DNA of 64,000 nucleotides, taken from Zhengella mangrovi (GTDB taxonomy: Bacteria; Pseudomonadota; Alphaproteobacteria; Rhizobiales; Rhizobiaceae). A model generated the notes under the pieces. The model had not been told where the DNA came from. It saw nothing but the letters and a program-made list of their open reading frames with translations, and did no database searches. A program made the position numbers and the translations under genes. Shown in pieces: positions 51,901 to 60,417 of the stretch (within the stretch, counting starts at the first letter, position 1; the number at the start of each line of letters is the position of its first letter). The stretch is taken from positions 1-64,000 of the forward strand of contig NZ_PDVP01000008.1 in the NCBI RefSeq assembly GCF_002727065.1, read 5' to 3'.

Positions 51901-52409
51901 TTCCCGGTGTCGAGGATGGCGGACGGCTTTGCGTCCGCGGGCCGAACGTGATGGCGGGCTACCTGCGAGCCGAGAATCCCGGCGTGCTGGAAGCGCCGGC
52001 TGACGGCTGGCACGACACAGGCGATATCGTCACCGTGGACGCCGACGGCTTCATCGTCATCCGGGGGCGTGCCAAGCGCTTTGCCAAGATCGGTGGCGAG
52101 ATGGTCTCGCTGGCGGCCGTCGAGGCGATTGCCGCGGAAGTCTGGCGGAGCCATGCCAGCGCTGTCGCGGCCGTCAAGGATCCGCGCAAGGGTGAACGGC
52201 TTATCCTGCTGACCGAGGCGCCGGACGCCGACCGGGACGCGTTCATGGCCTTCGCGCGGCGCATGGGGGCACCGGACCTGATGCTCCCCGCGGCCGTGAT
52301 GAACGTTCACAGGCTTCCCATCCTGGGAAGCGGCAAGGTGGATTTCGCCGCGGTCCAACGCATGGCCGAGCAGGCGGGCGCGGAGACCGGCGGGCGAAAG
52401 GTCGCCTGA
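48996..52409 (+). CDS. aas: Fused lysophospholipid transporter / acyltransferase / acyl-ACP synthetase
   Basis: 1137 aa, three domains. Residues 1 to about 410 are an MFS/LplT-like lysophospholipid flippase. About 430-610 is a PlsC-type acyltransferase with NHVSFLD (HX4D box near 458) and FPEGRIT near 525. About 640-1137 is an AMP-forming acyl-ACP/acyl-CoA synthetase with the P-loop ILFTSGSEGTPKGVVLTH near 790 and YGVTETAP. It takes in lysophosphatidylethanolamine and re-acylates it with free fatty acid via ACP, repairing membrane lipids. In E. coli LplT and Aas are separate; fused forms are common in alphaproteobacteria. Its ribosome-binding site is an 11-G run. Confidence 0.93.
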   Translation: MSNHLMASRRFAPLFWTQFLSAFNDNFLKNTLVFLILFKLGEAEAASLITAAGAIFIAPFLLLSALGGELADRFDKALVARRLKLAEVGAAVVAVSGLALGSIPVLLGALFLFGVVSALFGPVKYGILPDHLEQRELPRANAWVEGATFAAILGGTIVAGLVAASGGVSVTVFAPMMIGLALACYGASRLIPATGAAAPDLAVDRNFLRSTWRLVRELRGTPRLWRAGLFNAWFWFAGAIVLSVLPPLVKQGLGGSEIAVTAYLAVFAVAIGTGSAMAAWMSAGRIILLPAPLGTALMTVISLDLVRLTWGLEATGAADTLPAFFAQPGTVRIAIDLALLAIAGAFVAVPTFAALQAWAPESRRARVIAAANVLSAGFMTVGGAAIAAAQAAGVSIAAVMALLAIANAAAAFLMLQFLPTSGFRDFVSILFRAFHRLEVEGLENIAKAGPAPVLALNHVSFLDGPLALTLTDEEPVFAIDYKIARALWVRPFLKLTRAMPLDPTRPMATRSLIRAVREGNPLVIFPEGRITVTGSLMKVYDGAAIVADKTGSMVVPIRIRGLEQSPFSRLTPLFIRKRLFPKVKVTILEPVRLSVDPALRGRKRREAAGAALYAIMTDLVFRTSLTEETVPERLIRTAHERGMGAVATEDPLTGTLTYGRLLTAAAALGADFAGRFPEERTIGVMLPNANGTIATVLGLMSAGKVPAMLNFSAGLASLRAACKAAEVRTVLCSRAFVDQAKLGEIAVGLAADVRFIWMEDVRQGIGTGGKLRGWMERERTVAKSRADDPAVILFTSGSEGTPKGVVLTHRNILANTMQAASRIDFTVRDKVFNALPMFHSFGLTAGALLPLTAGVPVYFYPSPLHYRIVPELVYATNATILFGTDTFLAGYARMAHPYDFRSVRYVFAGAEPVKAATRQLWSERFGLRLLEGYGVTETAPVISLNTPMFNRLGTVGKIMPGMEWKLQPVPGVEDGGRLCVRGPNVMAGYLRAENPGVLEAPADGWHDTGDIVTVDADGFIVIRGRAKRFAKIGGEMVSLAAVEAIAAEVWRSHASAVAAVKDPRKGERLILLTEAPDADRDAFMAFARRMGAPDLMLPAAVMNVHRLPILGSGKVDFAAVQRMAEQAGAETGGRKVA

Positions 52410-52427
52410 CGACGCCACAGCGGCGGG

Positions 52428-53531
52428 TCAGCCGGTCCGCGGCGCAGCCACGGCCAGGTGGTTGTCAAAGGCAAAGCCGCAGGTGCGGTCGAGCGACCCG
52501 CGGTGAAAGGTGCCGTCGCCCGACGAGGAAACCAGGCCGGCGTCGAGAAAGGCTATGCCGCAGCCATCGTGCAGCGTTTCGCTTTTCAGGATGCGGCCAT
52601 CGGCGGGCGATGCCCAGGCGACCAGATTGCCACGCGGCGAGGACAGGGCGAGCGTGCTGCCATCGGCGGAGAGCGCGACCGAGCCGACATAGTTGCGAAA
52701 GGCGGCGACTTCGCCTGCGGGGCGCTCGAAGAGCCGCATCGTCTCGCCCGGCGCGGCGGTTCCCCACAGCGGCGGCAGGTCGGTGGCCGGCCCCTCGTAC
52801 TGGCAGCCGAACAGCACCCGGCCGTCGGGTGCGGCCGCCATGTGGCGGATCGACAGCTGGTGCAGGGCGGCCGGCGGTTCATGGCGCTCGATCAGCCGGC
52901 CGGTCGCCGCATCGATGAAGACGAGCGAAGGTTTCATGCGATCGATGTTCAGCTTGGCGCGGCCGAAATCGGGATGGGTCTCGATGCCGCCGTTGCAGAC
53001 AGCAAGCGTCCTGCCGTCCGGCAGCAGCAGGATTTCGTGCGGGCCGGTGCCGTGGCTGTCGAACTCGCCGATGCGGCGGAAGCGGCTGCCCGCATCATAG
53101 ACACCGACAACGCCGCTGGCCGTCTCGTAGTCGTTCTCGGTGGCATAGAGCAGGCGTCCGTTGCGGGAGAAGGCGCCGTGGCCGAAGAAGTGCCGCCCTT
53201 CCGGCGCGTGGAAGGCAACCGGCTCCACCCCGCCCGCGGGGTGAAAGGCAAGGGCGAAATTGCCCGGCCGGCGGGCGAAGGCGACGAAGAGCCCGCCATC
53301 GGGATGGACGGCAACGTCATGGCCGCGCGCGGGCAGGTCGACCCGCGTGACAGTTTCGCCCCGTTCGTTCAGCAGGACCGCGCCGTAGGCCCCGTCGGCG
53401 AAGCGGCAGGCGGAGGCGATCAGCGCATCGCCGGTCATCGCGGCTTCAGCGCCGCGTGGCGCCAGAGCGGACAGGAAGGCGTATCCCGCACCGGCGAGGA
53501 AAGCCCTGCGGTCGATGACATGGCCGTTCAC
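52428..53531 (-). CDS. DUF1513 beta-propeller-like periplasmic protein
   Basis: 367 aa. The N terminus DRRAFLAGAGYAFLSAL with twin Arg looks like a Tat signal, so the protein folds in the cytoplasm and is exported, perhaps with a cofactor or metal. The body repeats short strand blocks (ETVTRVDLPARGHDVAVHPDGGL and alike) as in a seven-bladed propeller, the DUF1513 family. GTG start after GGAGA. It is the last gene of the imelysin operon. Its role is unknown; the family goes with imelysin genes, which suggests iron handling. Confidence 0.87.
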   Translation of the reverse strand: MNGHVIDRRAFLAGAGYAFLSALAPRGAEAAMTGDALIASACRFADGAYGAVLLNERGETVTRVDLPARGHDVAVHPDGGLFVAFARRPGNFALAFHPAGGVEPVAFHAPEGRHFFGHGAFSRNGRLLYATENDYETASGVVGVYDAGSRFRRIGEFDSHGTGPHEILLLPDGRTLAVCNGGIETHPDFGRAKLNIDRMKPSLVFIDAATGRLIERHEPPAALHQLSIRHMAAAPDGRVLFGCQYEGPATDLPPLWGTAAPGETMRLFERPAGEVAAFRNYVGSVALSADGSTLALSSPRGNLVAWASPADGRILKSETLHDGCGIAFLDAGLVSSSGDGTFHRGSLDRTCGFAFDNHLAVAAPRTG

Positions 53532-53533
53532 GA

Positions 53534-54622
53534 TCAGTCTCCATCCAGCGATGAGAACCCGGCAGCAAGCCCGTAGCCGCCGAGAATGCCGGTCTTGGCC
53601 AGCTTGTTGAGGTGGCTCGCGCCCTGCTCGGCGAGGACCAGCAGGTCATGGCCCTGGCGCGTCGCGGCAGCCTCGTGCGCCGGGCGGTCGAGCTTGTCGA
53701 GAAAACCGACGGCCGACTGCGTTTCGAAGTCGAGATTGCGCACCGCGTAGCGCTCCTCGTAGTCGAGGTGGCGGAGCGCATCGCTGTTCCCAGCCAGTGC
53801 TTCCAGCCCCAGGAAATCCTGGCGCAGGGCCGCGGCGGTGAGGCCGGACCGCCACCAGATGGCGGCCTTGGGGCGGGCGTCCGCCGGCGTCTCGCCAAGG
53901 AACGGCGCAATGCGCGTCTCGGCGATCAGTTCGTAGCCGTTTGGCATGACCTTCAGGATGGCGGCGACGGCCTCGTCCTGGCTGGCATAGAGCGGATTGC
54001 CGTCGCCTGGATGGGTGAGCAGGCGCACGGTCTCGCTTCCGGCGGCCCAGCCGGCGACGAGATCGCCGGCCATGCGGTGCAGGTTGGCGGCGATCGCCGC
54101 GCCGACCCGGCAGCGCCAGTCTCCAGCGGGCTCGCCCGCCAGGTCGCTGGCGCCGGACCCGAACAACACGAATTCCAGCGCGGGCAGGCCCTGCAGCGCG
54201 GCGCTCTTCTGCGCCATGGCGCCTCCATCCAGCGCGCCGGGAGCGGGTTTCGCCAGCAGGCCCTGGATCTGGCGCAGGCCGATGCCGCGGCGGTCCGGAT
54301 AGAAAAGGATCTTCTCGAGCCGGTTGTCCTCGCGCACCGGGCCGAACTGGACGAACTCGATGAAGCTCCACGCTTCGACGGTTCCGGCAAAGGCATCGCG
54401 CGCCGCCTGGAGCGGCGGCTCACCAGGGGCCTTGCAGAGTGCCGTCATGGCGGTCTCCAGCGTCCCGGTGGCGTCCCGGAATGCCGTGTAGGCCGGGCGG
54501 ATATGGTTCTCGATGGCCGCCCGGACCACGGCTGCCTTGTCGGCCGTGCTGGCCGCACAGGCCGGCAGGGCGAGCAGCGCTGTGGCCGTCACAAGGGCGA
54601 GCACGTGGGTTGTCAAGCGCAT
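53534..54622 (-). CDS. Imelysin-family periplasmic protein (second paralogue)
   Basis: 362 aa. Signal peptide to about residue 24 (LLALPACA-AS), possibly a lipoprotein signal (LPAC). The two four-helix-bundle halves of the imelysin fold are recognisable from AVVRAAIENHIRPAYTAF and LEFVLFGSGA. In the GxHxxE signature of IrpA-like imelysins the His is Pro here (GLPALE), so its metal site must differ from that of the paralogue at 56210. The ATG overlaps the stop of the di-haem gene (TGATG). Confidence 0.88.
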   Translation of the reverse strand: MRLTTHVLALVTATALLALPACAASTADKAAVVRAAIENHIRPAYTAFRDATGTLETAMTALCKAPGEPPLQAARDAFAGTVEAWSFIEFVQFGPVREDNRLEKILFYPDRRGIGLRQIQGLLAKPAPGALDGGAMAQKSAALQGLPALEFVLFGSGASDLAGEPAGDWRCRVGAAIAANLHRMAGDLVAGWAAGSETVRLLTHPGDGNPLYASQDEAVAAILKVMPNGYELIAETRIAPFLGETPADARPKAAIWWRSGLTAAALRQDFLGLEALAGNSDALRHLDYEERYAVRNLDFETQSAVGFLDKLDRPAHEAAATRQGHDLLVLAEQGASHLNKLAKTGILGGYGLAAGFSSLDGD

Positions 54623-56199
54623 CAAAGAGACTCCAGGAACGTGATGAGGGCGTTGCGATCGGCCTTGTCCATGGCGGCGAAACGGTCGCGGGATGCCTCG
54701 GCTTCTCCCCCGTGCCAGAGGATGGCCTCGGACAGGCTGCGGGCCCGTCCGTCATGCAGAAAGAAAGTATGGCCGCTGACCACTTCTGTCAGGCCGATGC
54801 CCCAAAGCGGCGGCGTGCGCCACTCCCTGCCCGTGGCGACCCCGACCGGCTGGCCATCGGCGAGGCCGTCGCCCATGTCGTGCAGCAGGAAATCGGAATA
54901 GGGCCAGATCAGCTGGAAGGCCTGTGCCTTGTTGGCGGCATCGCGGCGGGTGACGAATTTCGGCCGGTGGCATGCGGTGCAGCCGCTGTCATAGAACAGC
55001 TGCTTGCCGCGAAGCACCTGCGGGCTGTCGACATCGCGGCGGGCCGGAACGGCGAGGTTCTCGGAATAGAAGGTGACGAGATCGAGCACCGGGTCCGGCG
55101 CCTCGGTATCGCCGAGCCGGTCCTGCACCCCGGTCGGCATGCCCAGGCAGGCAGCTTCGGCCTCCGTGCAATCGCCGTGGCTTCGCCGCACGTCCGGCGT
55201 GGAAATGCCGATGTCGCCGGCGAAGGCCTCGGCGCTCTGTTCGCGAACCGAGGCATTCTGCGCCTTCCAGCCGAAACGGCCGAGCACGGGGGCGTCCCGC
55301 GTCGTGCCGCGTGCCAGGGCCACGCGGCCGGAGATGCCATCGCCGTCAGCGTCCTTCGGATCGGCTCCGGCGGCAATGTCGGCCGGGTGGATGGCCTGGA
55401 TCAGGCCCATGCCGATCATCGGGTTGGCGACGCGGGGCGAGAGGGTGGTTCCCGGCGCCAGCGGGCCATAGGCGAGATCGGCGACGGCGTAGCGGGGATG
55501 GCGCAGGGTGACGACGGTTCCGTCCCCCAGGGTCACCGGTTTTTCAGCGTAGTCGATGACCATCCGCCCCTCGGCCTTCAGGCCGGGAACCGCCTGGTCC
55601 TGCAACTGCCCGCCATAGACCGGGTCGGGCATGTTGGGAGCGACGAAATTCTCCAGTTCGGCGCGCTCCTGCGCGCTTACGGGGCCGCGGGCGAGGCGAA
55701 GGAACATGGACGTGGCATCGCTGCTGCCTTCGGGCGGATGGCCGCGGCCGTCCTTCAGGTGGCAGGTCTGGCAGGCGCGGGCATTGAACAGGGGGCCGAG
55801 GCCATCGGAGGCCTGGGTGGAGGAGGGAGAGGAGACCCAGAGCTTGCGGAACAGGGCATTGCCGAGCTTGAAGGTCTCTTCCTCCCTGAACGTCAGGTTG
55901 GCCGAGGGATGGGAGAAGGCATCGTGATTGACGAGCTTCGTCGAGGTGGCCGCGCCACCGGACATGGTCTCGAACCGTTCTGCCCTGGAAAAATCGGTGG
56001 CGGGCCGGGTCACTGCCTCCACCCGCCGGCTGTCGCTTGCGGACAGATCACTCCGCGCCGGCGGGAAGCGGAAACCGTCGGCGGGCGGTTCCGCGCCTGC
56101 CGGACCGGCAAGGCTTGCCAGGAAGACGGTTGCCGCCGCCATGGTGTGGCGGCGGCGCTCTCGCAGGACCGGAAGGGCTCTCATGCGTGGTGTCAGCAT
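54622..56199 (-). CDS. Di-haem oxidoreductase (DHOR / thiol oxidoreductase family)
   Basis: 525 aa, periplasmic. The signal peptide ends near AGA-EP. Two c-type haem sites are visible, CQTCH in ARACQTCHLKDG and CTACH in DSGCTACHRPKF, in the order of MauG/DHOR proteins (DUF1111). It sits between two imelysin genes, a conserved arrangement, so it probably changes the redox state of iron handled by them. It begins 10 bp after the upstream gene and overlaps the next by one base. Confidence 0.92.
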   Translation of the reverse strand: MLTPRMRALPVLRERRRHTMAAATVFLASLAGPAGAEPPADGFRFPPARSDLSASDSRRVEAVTRPATDFSRAERFETMSGGAATSTKLVNHDAFSHPSANLTFREEETFKLGNALFRKLWVSSPSSTQASDGLGPLFNARACQTCHLKDGRGHPPEGSSDATSMFLRLARGPVSAQERAELENFVAPNMPDPVYGGQLQDQAVPGLKAEGRMVIDYAEKPVTLGDGTVVTLRHPRYAVADLAYGPLAPGTTLSPRVANPMIGMGLIQAIHPADIAAGADPKDADGDGISGRVALARGTTRDAPVLGRFGWKAQNASVREQSAEAFAGDIGISTPDVRRSHGDCTEAEAACLGMPTGVQDRLGDTEAPDPVLDLVTFYSENLAVPARRDVDSPQVLRGKQLFYDSGCTACHRPKFVTRRDAANKAQAFQLIWPYSDFLLHDMGDGLADGQPVGVATGREWRTPPLWGIGLTEVVSGHTFFLHDGRARSLSEAILWHGGEAEASRDRFAAMDKADRNALITFLESL

Positions 56200-56209
56200 G
56201 GTCCGACCG

Positions 56210-57484
56210 TCACTGGAAAACCGCGTTCGGACTGTCGAGGCTGTCGGAGCCTTCCAGCCTGACGCCGTCGAGACCGAGAGCGGCGATGACCCGCTCGATG
56301 GACCGGGTCTGGTCGATCAGTGCGTCGATGGCGGCCTGAACGGTTGCATTTCCTTCGTCATTGCCCTCGGCGATCATCTGGTCGTAGGCTTCGCCGGACT
56401 CCGCACGGTCCGCCATCGCGCGCATGGCCGCGACCGTCGCGTCGAGCTTGCCGCGCAACTCTGCGTCGAGCTCCGGGTCTTTCGCGGCCACGACGCCGGA
56501 GATGGAGGGACCCTCGACAACCGAACCATCCACGCGTTCATAGCGTCCGAGATAGACATTGCGGATGCCGATCGCGTCGTAGAGGTGCGACTTGTCGGTA
56601 TTGTCGGAGAAGCAATCGTGCTCCTCCTCCGGATCGTGCAGCAGCAGGCCGAGTTTCATACGCTCGCCGGCGAGTTCGCCGTAGGAGAGCGATCCCATGC
56701 CGGTGAGGATGGCGGCCAGGCCGCTCTTGCCGTCGAGGGCTTCGCGCGCCGCGCCGCCGGCTTTCCAGTTGGCGACCATCTCTTCCAGATCGGAGACGAG
56801 CAGCGCCGTGGCCGCGGCGAGGTATTCGCCGCGCCGGTCGCAATGGCCGTGGGTGCAGGCCTTGCCGCCGGCATAGTCGGTCCACGGGCGGTCGCCGGCT
56901 CCCGGCCCGCTGCCGTTCAGGTCCTGGCCCCAGAGCAGGAACTCGATGGCATGGTATCCGGTGGCGACATTGGCCTCGATGTCGCCTGCTTCCTGCAGGG
57001 TTCCGCTCAGCAACGCCGGGGTGATGGCGGACACGTCGGTCGTCCTGCCGTTGATGACGATGGTCGAACTGGCGATGACATTGGCGGTGTAGAGCGAATT
57101 GCGGTCGCTCTCGGTGCCGTAGGACGGGGCGACGTAATCAATCAGTCCCTCGTCCAGCGGCCAGGCGTTCACGCGGCCTTCCCATGCGTCAACGACCGGG
57201 TTGCCGAAACGGAACGCCTCGGTCTGCTGGTAGGGCGGGCGGGCTGCCCGCCAGGCATCGCGGGCGGCGCCGAAGGTCTCGGGCGACGGGTCGGCAATGA
57301 GCGCCCGGGCAGCGTCGTCGAGGTTGCGAGCCGTCGCCAGCGCGTCCTCGTAGCCGGCCAGGGCGAGGTCGGCATAGGTGCTGACGACAGTGTCGGCATC
57401 TGCGGCCATGGCGGCGGGCGTTGATGTCGCCAGCAGCACGGCGGCAAGGGCGGGGACGAGGCAGTTCCGGGTCGGCAGTTTCAA
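56210..57484 (-). CDS. Imelysin-family iron-regulated protein (IrpA-like)
   Basis: 424 aa, periplasmic. I set the start at TTG 57484: GGAGGG lies 7 bases before it, and translation then opens with the signal peptide MKLPTRNCLVPALAAVLLAT ending AMA-AD. The open frame to 57715 upstream is out of the promoter region. The GxHxxE metal signature is intact in GYHAIEFLLWG. It is the first gene of the imelysin / DHOR / imelysin / DUF1513 operon and is divergent from rirA, so iron-dependent control by RirA is likely. Confidence 0.88.
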   Translation of the reverse strand: MKLPTRNCLVPALAAVLLATSTPAAMAADADTVVSTYADLALAGYEDALATARNLDDAARALIADPSPETFGAARDAWRAARPPYQQTEAFRFGNPVVDAWEGRVNAWPLDEGLIDYVAPSYGTESDRNSLYTANVIASSTIVINGRTTDVSAITPALLSGTLQEAGDIEANVATGYHAIEFLLWGQDLNGSGPGAGDRPWTDYAGGKACTHGHCDRRGEYLAAATALLVSDLEEMVANWKAGGAAREALDGKSGLAAILTGMGSLSYGELAGERMKLGLLLHDPEEEHDCFSDNTDKSHLYDAIGIRNVYLGRYERVDGSVVEGPSISGVVAAKDPELDAELRGKLDATVAAMRAMADRAESGEAYDQMIAEGNDEGNATVQAAIDALIDQTRSIERVIAALGLDGVRLEGSDSLDSPNAVFQ

Positions 57485-57636
57485 GGTTCTTCCCTCCAGG
57501 CAAGTGGTCCAGCCGTCCCGAACGCGTGCCGAAGGGATCGGCGCCCGGGTAATCCCGGGAGCCGCCGTCTCCGTCACCGCATCACGAAAGGGGTCAAGGG
57601 CCAGACGTCGCAGTGTTGCCAAAGCGATAGGAAGGG

Positions 57637-57652
57637 TTGAAAGAAGAGTCAA
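57637..57652. promoter_or_regulatory. Possible iron-responsive operator between irpA-like gene and rirA
   Basis: TTGA-N8-TCAA resembles the RirA IRO box (TGA-N9-TCA) with one base less in the spacer. It lies in the divergent promoter region, 62 bp before the rirA start. Confidence 0.4.
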
Positions 57653-57713
57653 ATAGTCTAGTTTGGAAACGTTCCAGAGTGCCCCGCCGGCGGGCCCGTT
57701 CGAGGATGACGAC

Positions 57714-58157
57714 ATGCGGCTGACGCGCCAGACGAACTATGCCATGCGAATGATGATGTATTGCGCGGCCAATCCGAAGGACCTGAGCCGTGTTCCGGAA
57801 ATCGCCAAGGCCTATGGCGTGTCGGAACTCTTCCTGTTCAAGATCCTGCATCCGCTGGTCGATGCCGGTCTGATGGTGACGGTGCGCGGGCGCAATGGCG
57901 GCGTGAAGCTCGCCCGGGCGGCCGGCGAGATCACGCTGCTCGATGTCGTGCGGGTGACGGAGGAGAACTTCGTCATGGCCGAGTGTTTCGAGAACGATGC
58001 GGCAGACTGCCCGCTCATCGACGCCTGCGCCCTCAACGCAGCGCTGCGCAAGGCGCTGAACGCCTTCTTCGAGGTGCTGGCCGGCTACACGGTCGCCGAC
58101 CTGGTGCGAAACCGTCCCGGGATGAACGCGCTGCTTGGGCTCGAACCGGCCGCCTGA
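57714..58157 (+). CDS. rirA: Iron-responsive Rrf2-family regulator RirA
   Basis: 147 aa. It begins MRLTRQTNYAMRMMMYCAAN and has PEIAKAYGVSELFLFKIL and VRGRNGGVKLARAA as in rhizobial RirA. C91, C99 and C105 (AECFENDAADCPLIDAC) are exactly the [4Fe-4S] ligands known in RirA. With a cluster it represses iron-uptake genes; loss of the cluster at low iron relieves this. I start at the ATG at 57714; a GTG or ATG further upstream in frame adds no family sequence. Divergent from the imelysin operon. Confidence 0.95.
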   Translation: MRLTRQTNYAMRMMMYCAANPKDLSRVPEIAKAYGVSELFLFKILHPLVDAGLMVTVRGRNGGVKLARAAGEITLLDVVRVTEENFVMAECFENDAADCPLIDACALNAALRKALNAFFEVLAGYTVADLVRNRPGMNALLGLEPAA

Positions 58158-58266
58158 CTCTTCCCGCCATTGCTTGTACGGCCGGGCGGGCGCGGGCAAA
58201 GGCTGGACACGGACCGGGTTTCTTTCCATACCGTGACAGTTCTGCGCGAAGGGAGGAAACGCGACC

Positions 58267-59268
58267 GTGACCATGTCTTTTCCGGTGATCGCCGGTGATG
58301 TCGGCGGCACGAATTCCCGGTTTCGTCTCATCGGTCCGGACGGGGCCGCGCTGGGCGAGACACTGACGCTGAAGAATGCCGCCTATCCCTCGATCATCGA
58401 GGCGCTGACGGCGGCCTACCCGGCCGACGTGATCCGTGCCGCGCAGACGCTGGTGATCGCCGTCGCCTGCCCTGTGGACGAACCTCCCTTCCACCTGACC
58501 AACGCGCCCTGGGTGATCGATCCGGCAGCGGTGAAGGCGGCGCTCGGGCTGTCGCAGGTCCACGTGATGAACGACTTCATGGCACAGGGGCTTGCCTGCG
58601 CCAGCCTGCCGCTCGACACGATGCAGCAGATCGGCGGCCATCCGCGCGAGGAGGCGGCTCCCCGGGTCGTGGTCGGGCCGGGGACGGGGCTCGGCGTGGC
58701 GCAACTGATCCGCGCCTGCGGCAAGTGGATCGTGATCCCGGGCGAGGGCGGGCATCTCGATCTCGGGCCGCGCACGGAACGGGAATTCGCACTCTGGCCG
58801 CACCTGGAAATGCGCGGCTGCCGGCTGGAAGTGGAAATGGCCGTTTCGGGGCAGGGCCTGGAAAACCTCTACCGTGGCCTTCGGCGTCTGGACCGGCACC
58901 CCGACCGCGAGGAGGCCGTCAGCGCGGCGCAGGTGACCGAGAGGGCCCATTCGGGCGAAGCGCTTGCCGTCGAAGCGGTGACGCTGTTCACGACCATCCT
59001 CGCCCGGTTCTGCGGCGACCTGGCGCTGCTGACGCTGGCGCATGGCGGCGTCTATCTCGCCGGCGGCATGACGGCTCACCTGATCGACCTGGTGCGGGGG
59101 CCGGCATTCCGGCAGGCCTTCGAGGACAAGCCGCCGTTCTCCGGCATCATGGCCGAAATCCCGCTCTACCTGATGCCGGGCGGCACCCCGGCGCTGGACG
59201 GCATTGCCGCCTATGCGGCCGACCCGCAGGCCTTCGAAGTCGAGCGCGCCATCCACGTCACGCGGTAA
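58267..59268 (+). CDS. glk: Glucokinase (Glk family)
   Basis: 333 aa. Phosphate-binding motif AGDVGGTNSRFRL, sugar-binding HVMNDFMAQGLA, second phosphate motif GPGTGLGVAQL and GEGGHLDLGP. Uses ATP to make glucose 6-phosphate. GTG start with GGGAGG 10 bases before; a second ATG is at 58273. It lies alone between rirA and the gentisate genes. It could supply the kinase step for glucose released by the 2101-11673 cluster, but there is no direct link. Confidence 0.93.
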   Translation: MTMSFPVIAGDVGGTNSRFRLIGPDGAALGETLTLKNAAYPSIIEALTAAYPADVIRAAQTLVIAVACPVDEPPFHLTNAPWVIDPAAVKAALGLSQVHVMNDFMAQGLACASLPLDTMQQIGGHPREEAAPRVVVGPGTGLGVAQLIRACGKWIVIPGEGGHLDLGPRTEREFALWPHLEMRGCRLEVEMAVSGQGLENLYRGLRRLDRHPDREEAVSAAQVTERAHSGEALAVEAVTLFTTILARFCGDLALLTLAHGGVYLAGGMTAHLIDLVRGPAFRQAFEDKPPFSGIMAEIPLYLMPGGTPALDGIAAYAADPQAFEVERAIHVTR

Positions 59269-59313
59269 CGCGATTGACGCCGGACGCGGATGCGGATTAA
59301 ATTAGTAAGAGTA

Positions 59314-59329
59314 CGACCTATTATGGTCG
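59314..59329. promoter_or_regulatory. Palindrome CGACC-TATTAT-GGTCG before the gentisate genes
   Basis: Arms 59314-59318 and 59325-59329 are perfect and enclose TATTAT, itself a -10-like hexamer, 51 bp before the gentisate dioxygenase ATG. A regulator bound here would cover the promoter. No regulator gene lies next to it. Confidence 0.55.
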
Positions 59330-59379
59330 GGCCGGCCGCTTGCGGCGGGCCAAACGGAATTCGGGAGGAAGGAAGCGTC

Positions 59380-60417
59380 ATGAGCCAGCAACTCGGTACG
59401 CTTGAAGAACTGCCGCAGGATTATCGCGACGACATGGCCGCGGCGGGCGTCGCGCCGCTGTGGCCGATGATGCGCAACGTGTTGCCGCATGGCGCGCCGA
59501 ACCCGGTGACCCGGCCCGGTTACTGGAATTACGGCAAGCTGCGGCCGCTGCTGATGCGGGCAGGCGAACTGACGCCGGTGGAAAAGGCGGAGCGGCGCGT
59601 GCTGGTGCTTTCCGATCCGGGCCGCGGCGTCGGCGCCATGCAGGCGACGGCCTCGATCTATCTCGGCATGCAACTGCTGCTGCCCGGCGAGACGGCGCCG
59701 GCCCACGTGCATACGCCCAGCGCGGTGCGGGTGATCGTCGAGGGCAAGGGCGGGTTCACCGTCGTCGATGGCGAGAAACTGCCGATGGAAGAGGGCGATC
59801 TCGTCCTGACGCCAGGCGGCGAATGGCACGATCACGGTCACGAGGGGACCGAGCCGGTGGTCTGGCTCGATGCGCTCGACCTGCCGGTGTTCTACTACCT
59901 GGAAGGGTCCTACGCGACCGAAGGGCCGCTGCAGGCGCAGCGCAACCGGCCGGATGCCAGCCAGGTGGAATATCTTGCCTCCGGCCTGGCACCGGCGCGC
60001 AAGCCCGGCGCCGGTGTGCGGCGCTACCCGATGATGCGATATCCGTGGACACGCACCGAGGCGGCTCTGCGCCAGGTGGCGGCCTATGGTGGCGATGCGA
60101 CGGCGGAACTGGATTACGTCAACCCCGAGACCGGTGCGGACGTGCTGCCGACGATGGGCTTCACGGCGATGATGCTGCCGGCCGGCGCCAGCGAAGCGCC
60201 GCCGCTGCGGTCGGCCTCCTGCGCCTTTCACGTGGTCAAGGGACGGGGAAAGACGACGATCAACGGCGAAACCTTCGAGTGGGGACCGAAGGACACGTTC
60301 TCGGCGCCCGTCTTCGCCGCGATCACGCACGAGGCGGCGGAGGAATCCTTCCTGATCCGGGTTCACGACCGTCCGCTGCAGGAAAAACTTGGCTATTACG
60401 AGGAGCGTGCCCGGTGA
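59380..60417 (+). CDS. Gentisate 1,2-dioxygenase
   Basis: 345 aa bicupin. Iron ligands H109 and H111 (AHVHTPSAVR) and H150 (GGEWHDHGHEG) mark the active N-terminal cupin; the C-terminal cupin (from about 250) has no metal site, as is usual. It opens the ring of gentisate to maleylpyruvate. GGGAGGAAGG precedes the ATG. The next gene overlaps by 4 bp. Gentisate comes from salicylate, 3-hydroxybenzoate or naphthalene. Confidence 0.93.
   Translation: MSQQLGTLEELPQDYRDDMAAAGVAPLWPMMRNVLPHGAPNPVTRPGYWNYGKLRPLLMRAGELTPVEKAERRVLVLSDPGRGVGAMQATASIYLGMQLLLPGETAPAHVHTPSAVRVIVEGKGGFTVVDGEKLPMEEGDLVLTPGGEWHDHGHEGTEPVVWLDALDLPVFYYLEGSYATEGPLQAQRNRPDASQVEYLASGLAPARKPGAGVRRYPMMRYPWTRTEAALRQVAAYGGDATAELDYVNPETGADVLPTMGFTAMMLPAGASEAPPLRSASCAFHVVKGRGKTTINGETFEWGPKDTFSAPVFAAITHEAAEESFLIRVHDRPLQEKLGYYEERAR

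Noticed and set aside
57485-57715. Extension of the imelysin protein to 57715
   Set aside because: It would cross the divergent promoter and the rirA start; the TTG at 57484 has GGAGGG and begins a signal peptide.
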